From contig UREN01000058.1 of NCBI GenBank assembly GCA_900546885.1, positions 1-11,701 on the forward strand: a DNA stretch of 11,701 bases, read 5' to 3'. The position numbers and the translations under genes are program-made. The number at the start of each line of letters is the position of its first letter. Within the stretch, counting starts at the first letter, position 1. This document shows, piece after piece, positions 6,579 through 11,701 of this stretch. This stretch comes from an uncultured Oscillospiraceae bacterium (GTDB lineage: Bacteria; Bacillota; Clostridia; Oscillospirales; Ruminococcaceae). The notes below the pieces were generated by a model, which had not been told where the DNA came from, searched no databases, and saw only the letters and a list, made by a program, of their open reading frames with translations.

Positions 6579-6920
6579 ATGCCCTTTATTAATGTAAAAG
6601 CCAATATCCCCATTTCCGATTCCGCCGAGCAGGCCATGAAGCGCCAACTGGGCCAGGCAATTGAAGCACTGCCGGGCAAAACCGAGGCATGGCTGATGGT
6701 GAACTTTGAGCCCGAAGCGCGCCTGTGGTTTGCGGGAAGTGACGACGCAGCCGCCATGGTGGAGGTAAGCGCCTATGGCAGCGTGGCAGACGAGGCCGCC
6801 GACGCCCTTACCGCGCGCGTGTGCGACGTGATAGCGGGCGCACTGGGCATTGCAGAAAACCGCATCTATGTCAAATATGCCGAGACGCCTCTATGGGGTT
6901 GGAATGGCGCAAATTTTTAA
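6579..6920 (+). CDS. MIF-family tautomerase (macrophage migration inhibitory factor homologue)
   Basis: 113 residues, the usual MIF size of about 114. The protein starts MPFINVKANIP. In this superfamily Met is removed and the exposed N-terminal Pro is the catalytic base, and here Pro follows Met directly. LPGKTEAWLMV carries the Lys (residue 34) that corresponds to the conserved MIF Lys32. IYVKYAETPLWGWNGANF matches the C-terminal IYINYYDM...GWNNSTF block of animal MIF. The CxxC of animal MIF is absent (SDDAAAM at that place). The best human alignment is along the whole length, so this is closer to true MIF than to the short 4-oxalocrotonate tautomerases. The family catalyses keto-enol tautomerisation of phenylpyruvate-like compounds; the bacterial substrate is unknown. 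It is cytoplasmic with no signal peptide, though MIFs can leave cells by non-classical routes. It is a single gene, with the next promoter (hsp20) starting about 115 bases downstream. Confidence 0.92.
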   Translation: MPFINVKANIPISDSAEQAMKRQLGQAIEALPGKTEAWLMVNFEPEARLWFAGSDDAAAMVEVSAYGSVADEAADALTARVCDVIAGALGIAENRIYVKYAETPLWGWNGANF

Positions 6921-6931
6921 TCTTTCCACAA

Positions 6932-6940
6932 GAGTGCTAA
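6932..6940 (+). promoter_or_regulatory. Orphan CIRCE half-site GAGTGCTAA
   Basis: An exact copy of the CIRCE right arm sits 12 bases after the tautomerase stop, with no matching left arm at the usual 9-base distance. With its flanks (AGAGTGCTAAA, 6931-6941) it is a perfect 11-base inverted repeat of 7021-7031 in the full operator, 80 bases away. Confidence 0.5.
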
Positions 6941-7021
6941 AGCTATTTTTCTATTAAAAAATCACCAATTCCCCTATTCTATGTTGATTTATTGCCATAT
7001 TTTATGAACTTTATGTGAATT

Positions 7022-7048
7022 TTAGCACTCTCCTCTTGACAGTGCTAA
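7022..7048 (+). promoter_or_regulatory. CIRCE operator (HrcA-binding site) over the hsp20 promoter
   Basis: TTAGCACTC (7022-7030), 9 bases, then CAGTGCTAA (7040-7048). The consensus is TTAGCACTC-N9-GAGTGCTAA, so only the first base of the right arm differs. The symmetry extends outward to AATTTTAGCACT / AGTGCTAAAATT (7018-7029 / 7041-7052). The right arm overlaps the -35 box, so bound HrcA should block RNA polymerase. hrcA itself is not in the window. Confidence 0.9.
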
Positions 7049-7063
7049 AATTTGTGATATACT
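7036..7063 (+). promoter_or_regulatory. Sigma-A-type promoter of hsp20
   Basis: A perfect -35 TTGACA (7036-7041), a 16-base spacer and -10 TATACT (7058-7063). The start point should fall near 7070, giving a leader of about 88 bases to the ATG at 7158. Confidence 0.85.
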
Positions 7064-7070
7064 AAAGTCA

Positions 7071-7136
7071 GCTTCGAAAGAAGCGAATAAAACCAATCAC
7101 GAATGGCAATTTTCACAGTGTGCCGCAACGGCGGCA
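7071..7136 (+). promoter_or_regulatory. Structured 5' leader of hsp20
   Basis: Two hairpins: GCTTC-GAAA-GAAGC (7071-7084, a GNRA tetraloop) right at the expected transcript start, and TGCCG (7121-7125) with CGGCA (7132-7136). A run AUUUU (7109-7113) could pair with GGAAU (7148-7152), which overlaps the Shine-Dalgarno. That would resemble a fourU RNA thermometer, but the pairing is short and includes two G-U pairs. The hairpins are visible; a thermosensor role is speculative. Confidence 0.35.
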
Positions 7137-7157
7137 TCTGGAATGGAGGAATGAAGT

Positions 7158-7601
7158 ATGTTGCCTAGCATTTTTGGTGAAAATCTGTTCGATAGTTTCT
7201 TTTCCGAGCCCTTCCGCATGTTCGAGCGCGAGGCAGACCATGAATTGTACGGCAAGCACGCCGCGGCCGTGATGCGCACAGATGTTCGCGAGACGGATAA
7301 CACCTACGAGCTGGACATTGACCTGCCCGGTTTCAAAAAAGACCAAATCACGGCAAGCGTCGAGAACGGCTACCTCACCGTGACGGCGGCCAAGGGCCTG
7401 GACAAGGACGAAGGCGATAAAAACGGGCGTTATGTGCGCCGCGAGCGCTGGGCCGGCCAGTGCAGCCGTTCGTTCTATGTGGGCGAAGGCATCACCGACG
7501 CCGATGTGCACGCCAAATTTGAGGACGGCATCCTGCGCTTGAGCATCCCGAAGGCAGAGCAGAAGGCATTGCCGGAAAAGACGTATATCGCCATTGAATG
7601 A
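7158..7601 (+). CDS. hsp20: Hsp20 / alpha-crystallin-type small heat-shock protein
   Basis: 147 residues, normal length for a bacterial small heat-shock protein, an ATP-independent chaperone that holds unfolding proteins in the cytoplasm. A short N-terminal arm (about 1-38, rich in Phe) precedes the alpha-crystallin domain (about 40-131), with the YELDIDLPGFKK stretch (50-61), the RSFYVGEGI strand and the FEDGILRLSIPKA signature (121-133) containing the conserved G-I-L. The C-terminal tail ends KTYIAIE, whose I-A-I is the IxI motif that docks neighbouring subunits in the oligomer. The ATG has GGAGG 8 bases upstream. It is expressed alone, from a promoter overlapped by a CIRCE operator, and ends at a strong terminator, so it is most likely under HrcA heat-shock repression. 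Identification is secure from the sequence. Confidence 0.96.
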   Translation: MLPSIFGENLFDSFFSEPFRMFEREADHELYGKHAAAVMRTDVRETDNTYELDIDLPGFKKDQITASVENGYLTVTAAKGLDKDEGDKNGRYVRRERWAGQCSRSFYVGEGITDADVHAKFEDGILRLSIPKAEQKALPEKTYIAIE

Positions 7602-7640
7602 TGCATGCCGCAAAGGGTGTGTCACAGCAAAACCACACAG

Positions 7641-7677
7641 TGGGCCGCGGAAGGGTATTCCGCGGCCCATTGTTTTT
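7641..7677 (+). terminator. Rho-independent terminator after hsp20
   Basis: TGGGCCGCGGAA (7641-7652), loop GGGTA, TTCCGCGGCCCA (7658-7669): a perfect 12-bp stem, extendable by G-T, A-T and C-G pairs, followed by TTGTTTTTGTT. It lies 40 bases after the hsp20 stop and separates it from the glycosyltransferase gene. Confidence 0.95.
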
Positions 7678-7696
7678 GTTGTGCCGCAACGTGTGC

Positions 7697-7726
7697 TTGC
7701 CAGGCACCGCCTGCGAATGGTATGAT
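7697..7726 (+). promoter_or_regulatory. Promoter of the glycosyltransferase gene
   Basis: -35 TTGCCA (7697-7702), an 18-base spacer and -10 TATGAT (7721-7726), each one base off consensus. The expected start is near 7733, giving a leader of about 45 bases with GGGAGG at 7765-7770, 7 bases before the ATG. Confidence 0.65.
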
Positions 7727-7777
7727 AAAGCAATGCGGCGCGGCTGCACCAAAACACTGAAAAAGGGAGGTGCCCAT

Positions 7778-10700
7778 ATGCCGGAAAAACACGCGTGGAC
7801 ACGCTGGTTCTGGGGCGTTATGGGGGCCTGCGCACTGGCCCAGCTTGTGCTGGCCGGGGCCACTGCCGGCTATGCGGCCGATTACAACACTTTTTGGGCC
7901 TGGGCCCTCCGTGTGGCGGAAGAGGGGTTTTCCGGCTTTTATGCAGAGGGGTATTTTGCCGATTACCCGCCCGGCGGCATTCTGCTTTTATGGCCGCTGG
8001 GCAAGCTTGCCCAGCTTTTACACATAAGCCACGCCAGCGCGTTTGCGCGCTGCCTGTTGGCGGCGCCCGGCATTTTGGCAGGGGTGGGGCTGGCCGCCCT
8101 CTGTTACCGTCTTGCAGGGCCCGGCCATGCGCGCGGCTTTGTGCTGGGTGTTGCCGCAGGGGCCAGCCCGGCCCTTTTATATGTAACAGGTGTTTGGAAG
8201 CAGATGGACATGGTGTACCTTTTGTTTCTGGTTGCCTGCTTTGCCGCGCTGGGAAAACGGCGCCTTTTTGCCGCAGCGCTCTGCTGGGGCGCAGCGCTGG
8301 CCCTGAAGCCGCAGGCGCTAATTCTGGGGCCGGTGCTGGCCGTATGCGTGCTGGCAGATGCCTGGTACAGCCCAAAGCGCCTGGCCGCACTGGGCCGCGC
8401 GGCGGGCGCAGGGGCTGCCGCCCTTGTGCCTGCGCTTGTGTGCGGCCTGCCGTTTTTTGGGGTTTCGGGGCTTTTGCCCGGCCTGTTTGAAAAATATTTC
8501 TCCACAGCGCAAAGCTACCCTTACGCCAGCCTCAGCGCGGCCAACTGGTTTTCCCTGCTGGGGGCAAACTGGGCCCCGCAGACAGACCGCCTGCTGTTTT
8601 TCACCTATGCACAGTGGGGCGCGCTGCACATTGCCGTGCTTACGGCAGGGCTGTGTGTGCTTGATTTCCGGGCTGCAAAGGCGGGGCGCCTGTGCCCGTT
8701 GCTGCTGGCTGCGGCCTATGCGGCCGGCATTTTCTGCTTTGCACACCGCATGCATGAACGGTATCTGCTGATGGCAGTGTTTCTAACCCTGGCAGCAGCC
8801 GCCGTGCGCGCAAACCGCCAGCTGCTTGCCATTGGCTGCACATTGGGCGTGGCCGCCTGGCTGAATATGCTGCTGGTGGTAAACGCCAGCACCTCGCAGG
8901 ACCTTTTTTTGCTGCAGGGCCTGCCGGCGTTTGCCCTGCGCGCCACGGCCCTGGCCGTCTTGCTTTGTGTGTGCATGCTGCTGTGGCTGGCTGTGCGCCT
9001 GAGCCTTTGGCCCGCCCGGGATGAACCCCTGCAGGCGGCGCAGCTGCAAAACTTTGCCCCCATGGTGGGGCTGCGTGTGCTGTTGGCCCGCCGTGCCGCG
9101 CGCAGGCAGCCTGTGGGGCTGCCGCCCGTGCCGCTGCGCTGGACAAGGCGCGAGCTTGCCCTTCTTCTTGCCGGCACCCTGGCCCTGGGCGCCGTTTCGT
9201 TTGCGCGCCTTGGCAACACGGCTGCGCCGCAAACCTTTGTAGAAGCGCAGAGCTCTCTTTCCGTGACGGCCACCGTAGATGGCGAGGCCGAAAGCCTGAT
9301 GGTGTATCAGGGCATTACCCAGGCGGGCGGGCAGCTGCGCGTGCAGGACGCGCAGGGCCGCGAAGTGCTGCTGGCGCAACTGGCGCCCGGCGGATGCTTT
9401 TCCTGGGTGCGGCACGCGCTTTCCGGCCCGGGGCCGTATACGGTGACAGTCACCGGCGCACAGGTGTTTGAGCTGGCATTTCTGGACGCCGGCGGGCAAA
9501 CACTGCCCGTGTACAGCAGCAACGGGCAAGCGCTGTTTGACGAGCAGGGCCTTGTGCCCGCACGGCCCAGCTATGAGAACTCGATGTATTTCGACGAGAT
9601 TTACCATGCGCGCACCGCCTATGAGACAGTGCACGGGCTGCCTGTTTACGAGACCACACACCCGCCCCTTGGCAAGGATATTATGGCGCTGGGCGTGGCC
9701 CTGTTCGGCATGACCCCATTCGGATGGCGCTGCATGGGCACCCTGTTCGGCGTGCTGCTTGCACCGGAGATTTATCTTCTGGTGCGCGCGCTGTGCCGCA
9801 GCCGCCGCGCCGCCGCGCTGGCCGCTGTGCTGTGGGGCTTTGACTTTATGCGCTTTGCGCAAAGCCGCATCGGCACCATCGATACCTATGCTGTATTTTT
9901 TATTCTGGCCTGTTCGCTTGGCATGCTGGGCTTCTGCCGCGAGCTGGCACGCACGGGCTTCACGCGCCGCGCCTGGGCGTGCCTTGCGGCCTCTGGTGCA
10001 GCTTTTGGCTGTGCCGCAGCGGTGAAATGGACGGGCATTTTTGCCGGCGCCGGGTTGGCCGTGCTGTACTTTTGGGCGCTTTTTGCAAAGGCAAAGGCCC
10101 TTCGGGCCCAGCCGGGCACACGGGCCGCTGTGCGCGGGCTTTGGGGGCGCGCGCTGGCGGGCGGCTGTGCACTGTTTATTTTCCTTCCGCTTGGCATTTA
10201 TCTGGCCAGTTATCTTCCGCTGGGGCTGGGCACGCCGCAATATACCCTTGCCGATTGGTGGGCCGCCCAGCAAAGCATGTATGCCTATCACTCGGCGCTG
10301 AATGCCACACACCCGTTTGAAAGCCGCTGGTTCACCTGGCCCTTCGACCTGCGCCCGGTATGGTATTATATGGGCGGCGAGCTGCCGCAGGGGATGGCCG
10401 CCAGCATTGCCTGCCTCGGCAACCCGCTGGTGTTCTGGGGCGGCACGGCCGCTTTGGCCGGGCTGGCTGTGCAGCAGGCGCGGGGCAACGGCACCCGCGC
10501 CGGGCGCGCTGTGCTGGTGCTGTGGGCCGCCCAAATTCTGCCCTGGGTAACGGTAAGCCGCTGCACCTTTTTGTATCACTACTTCCCCGGCGCGGCCTTT
10601 GGCGTGCTGGCGCTGGCACTGCTTTGGGCCGAATGGAACGCCCGCGCCCCGCGCATCGCGCGGCGGGCGGCGCTGGCACTGGCAGCATGTGCGGGGCTTC

Positions 10701-10801
10701 TGTTTGTTATGTTTTACCCCGCGCTCAGCGGGCTGCCCGTGCCGGAAAATTATGCAAGGCTGCTGTTGTGGCTTCCGCAGTGGCAGTTTTATTCGCTTTA
10801 A
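7778..10801 (+). CDS. Fused double GT-C membrane glycosyltransferase: Gpi18-like half plus PMT (GT39)-like half
   Basis: 1007 residues, polytopic. The ATG at 7778 has GGGAGG 7 bases upstream; an in-frame ATG 60 codons earlier would run through the hsp20 terminator and is rejected. The N-terminal half (about 9-410) looks like Gpi18-related mannosyltransferases: an acidic first loop (ADYNTFW, 34-40; DYPPGG, 62-67), WKQMD (140-144), ALKPQA (175-180) and RMHERYL (324-330). A soluble beta-rich stretch (about 482-600) follows one helix (about 458-474). The C-terminal half (about 600-980) matches protein O-mannosyltransferases: YFDEIYHARTAYE (604-616, catalytic-type D606/E607), THPPLGKD (627-634), SRIGTIDTY (696-704), VKWTG (749-753), HPFESRWFTWP (845-855) and FLYHYFPG (931-938). 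By family, GT-C enzymes transfer a sugar from a polyprenyl-phosphate carrier to an acceptor on the outer membrane face. Donor and acceptor are unknown. PMT_2 half clear, N-terminal assignment from motifs only. Confidence 0.88.
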   Translation: MPEKHAWTRWFWGVMGACALAQLVLAGATAGYAADYNTFWAWALRVAEEGFSGFYAEGYFADYPPGGILLLWPLGKLAQLLHISHASAFARCLLAAPGILAGVGLAALCYRLAGPGHARGFVLGVAAGASPALLYVTGVWKQMDMVYLLFLVACFAALGKRRLFAAALCWGAALALKPQALILGPVLAVCVLADAWYSPKRLAALGRAAGAGAAALVPALVCGLPFFGVSGLLPGLFEKYFSTAQSYPYASLSAANWFSLLGANWAPQTDRLLFFTYAQWGALHIAVLTAGLCVLDFRAAKAGRLCPLLLAAAYAAGIFCFAHRMHERYLLMAVFLTLAAAAVRANRQLLAIGCTLGVAAWLNMLLVVNASTSQDLFLLQGLPAFALRATALAVLLCVCMLLWLAVRLSLWPARDEPLQAAQLQNFAPMVGLRVLLARRAARRQPVGLPPVPLRWTRRELALLLAGTLALGAVSFARLGNTAAPQTFVEAQSSLSVTATVDGEAESLMVYQGITQAGGQLRVQDAQGREVLLAQLAPGGCFSWVRHALSGPGPYTVTVTGAQVFELAFLDAGGQTLPVYSSNGQALFDEQGLVPARPSYENSMYFDEIYHARTAYETVHGLPVYETTHPPLGKDIMALGVALFGMTPFGWRCMGTLFGVLLAPEIYLLVRALCRSRRAAALAAVLWGFDFMRFAQSRIGTIDTYAVFFILACSLGMLGFCRELARTGFTRRAWACLAASGAAFGCAAAVKWTGIFAGAGLAVLYFWALFAKAKALRAQPGTRAAVRGLWGRALAGGCALFIFLPLGIYLASYLPLGLGTPQYTLADWWAAQQSMYAYHSALNATHPFESRWFTWPFDLRPVWYYMGGELPQGMAASIACLGNPLVFWGGTAALAGLAVQQARGNGTRAGRAVLVLWAAQILPWVTVSRCTFLYHYFPGAAFGVLALALLWAEWNARAPRIARRAALALAACAGLLFVMFYPALSGLPVPENYARLLLWLPQWQFYSL

Positions 10802-10972
10802 GCCGGCTTTCCGCCGCATGGCCATGCCCTGCAACCGCCGGTTGCGCATGTTCCAGCCCGGCTTTGTGGCATGCAACCGCGCGCCCGGGTATTCTGAAAC
10901 GGCAGGCGGCGCCGGGCCCAGGCACGGCCCGGGCCGCAGGCGGCATTTCAAACCGGGAGGGGTTGTTTCAAC
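10802..10972 (+). other. GC-rich gap with two hairpins; no gene seen
   Basis: GCAACC-gcc-GGTTGC (10831-10845) and CCGGGCC (10912-10918) / GGCCCGG (10926-10932) are perfect stems, but neither has a T run, so a terminator is uncertain. A weak TATTCT (10890-10895) has no good -35. Transcription from the glycosyltransferase gene may continue into the regulator gene. Confidence 0.4.
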
Positions 10973-11575
10973 ATGGAGGACAGCAAAACACTGGGCGCGC
11001 GCATTCAGGCCCACCGCAGGCGCATGGGCCTCTCTCAGGAGCAGCTTGCCGAACGCCTTGGCGTGTCGCGGCAGGCCGTTTCGAAATGGGAGCTGGACGA
11101 AAGTCTGCCAGAGCTGGACAAAGCGCTGGCCTTATGCAGGGTGTTCGGCGTCTCGGCAGATATGCTTTTGCAGGGGTGTGAAGAACCTCGGCACGCCTGC
11201 CCGGCCGGCGCGGCGCCCCAGCGCCGCCTGATGCCCGCTTTCGGGGCAGCGCTGGTGGTGTTGGGCCTTGTGTATATTTGCACTGCCTGGTATGAACGCC
11301 AACTTGCCACCGATATTGCCATTGGCATGGCAATTCAGGCGCTTGGGCTTATTCTGCAGGGTGCGGCGGGCCTGTTTGAAAAGGCCTCGGGGCACCGCAG
11401 GCTGTGGCGCGCAAATTTCGCCCTGTGTACCTTTGTGCCCGCCAGCCTCTTGGTGACAGTTCTGGTGCGCGGATACCCGCGCCCCTATTTCAGCTTTGGT
11501 GTGCTGACGCTGGGCGGGTTCTTTCTGGTTTACGGGGCTGTCAACGCATGGTTCTGGTGGAAAACGCGCGGTTGA
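10973..11575 (+). CDS. XRE-family HTH regulator with C-terminal membrane segments
   Basis: 200 residues. The N-terminal Cro/C1-type helix-turn-helix (about 8-63) has the typical RIQAHRRRMGLSQEQLAERL and VSRQAVSKWE recognition-helix block, followed by LPELDKALALCRVFGVSADMLL. After a short linker (64-84) come about four hydrophobic segments (roughly 88-104, 112-130, 148-165, 172-194), ending in a Trp-rich, basic tail (FWWKTRG). This build, a DNA-binding head on a small membrane domain, is common in Firmicutes and is assumed to sense envelope or membrane state; the target genes are unknown. The ATG is 10 bases after GGGAGGGG (10955-10962), a slightly long spacing. It may share a transcript with the glycosyltransferase gene 171 bases upstream, or be autonomous. 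Confidence 0.88.
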   Translation: MEDSKTLGARIQAHRRRMGLSQEQLAERLGVSRQAVSKWELDESLPELDKALALCRVFGVSADMLLQGCEEPRHACPAGAAPQRRLMPAFGAALVVLGLVYICTAWYERQLATDIAIGMAIQALGLILQGAAGLFEKASGHRRLWRANFALCTFVPASLLVTVLVRGYPRPYFSFGVLTLGGFFLVYGAVNAWFWWKTRG

Positions 11576-11590
11576 GGCCGCGCAGCGGCC
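11576..11590 (+). terminator. Short hairpin directly after the regulator stop
   Basis: GGCCGC-GCA-GCGGCC begins at the base after the TGA. The stem is a perfect 6 bp, followed by a T/G-rich stretch (tgcgttgtgttggtttgt) without a clean T run. It is a weak terminator candidate. Confidence 0.4.
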
Positions 11591-11701
11591 TGCGTTGTGT
11601 TGGTTTGTGCTCAGAAAAGGGCGGTCTCTTACCTGAAAGTTCGTGGTTCGTATACGGAAGTCGGTGCGCCTGTATCCCGTTCGGGACTGACTCCGGGTAC
11701 G
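11591..11701. other. Unassigned right end; possible truncated group II intron start
   Basis: I recognise no gene here. From 11664 the sequence reads GTGCGCC, the form taken by many group II intron 5' ends, followed by a TCCCG-TTCGGGA hairpin (11675-11686) and CTCCGGGTACG. The contig ends 38 bases later, so this cannot be judged. The frame of the preceding regulator stays open for 42 codons after its TGA, which is not significant at this GC content. Confidence 0.2.

Noticed and set aside
7120..7691. GTGCCGCAACG occurring at 7120-7130 and 7681-7691
   Set aside because: An 11-base match without symmetry, at different distances from the two promoters; probably chance or hairpin-related composition.
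7598..7777. 60-residue N-terminal extension of the glycosyltransferase
   Set aside because: It begins over the hsp20 stop and is read through the terminator and the promoter. The first membrane helix and a good ribosome site begin at 7778.
8783..11014. 743-codon minus-strand open frame opposite the glycosyltransferase
   Set aside because: Same effect: rich in Arg, Gln, Pro and Ala with no domain, while the plus strand carries clear GT-C motifs.
90..11575. Defence island or mobile element
   Set aside because: I see no transposase, recombinase, nuclease, toxin-antitoxin pair, inverted terminal repeats or tRNA attachment site. The XRE protein alone is not evidence for one.

Overview
The window looks like a metagenomic or draft contig from a high-GC (roughly 60%) Gram-positive anaerobe. 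A gut clostridium of the Oscillospiraceae/Ruminococcaceae type is most likely. This rests on the GC-rich coding style, strong AGGAGG-type ribosome sites, a CIRCE/HrcA heat-shock operator, and surface proteins built from BspA-type leucine-rich repeats, Big_2 Ig-like domains and cell-wall-binding repeats with a GH25 lysozyme. The genus cannot be fixed from the sequence alone. The first 74 bases are not biological: they are the 10-T flow-cell spacer plus a complete Illumina P7/TruSeq index adapter joined to the left end.

Layout. The left half (90-6112) is a two-gene minus-strand unit. Upstream is a membrane protein with a tandem-repeat cytoplasmic part, a Ser/Thr/Pro stalk and a cysteine-rich outer domain. 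Thirty-five bases downstream is a 1515-residue secreted cell-wall hydrolase ending in a GH25 muramidase and a SpoIID/LytB-type domain. A 466-bp divergent intergenic region (6113-6578) separates this unit from the plus-strand genes. These are a MIF-type tautomerase (6579-6920), an Hsp20 small heat-shock protein behind a CIRCE-overlapped promoter (7158-7601, with a textbook terminator), and a 1007-residue double GT-C membrane glycosyltransferase combining Gpi18-like and PMT-like halves (7778-10801). Last is a membrane-tethered XRE-type regulator (10973-11575). The final ~110 bases carry no gene I can assign; a truncated group II intron start is one weak possibility.

How the genes may fit together. 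The left operon is an envelope module, in which the first protein could anchor or sense something and the second remodels glycan strands. The PMT-like enzyme 1.7 kb away could in principle O-glycosylate Ser/Thr/Pro-rich exported segments such as the stalk of the first protein. This is inference from family knowledge and proximity only. Hsp20 is a separate HrcA-type stress unit. I do not see a convincing new defence or mobile system here. The most distinctive items are the fused dual glycan hydrolase with its triplicated module, the repeat/Cys-rich membrane partner, and the fused two-GT-C enzyme.
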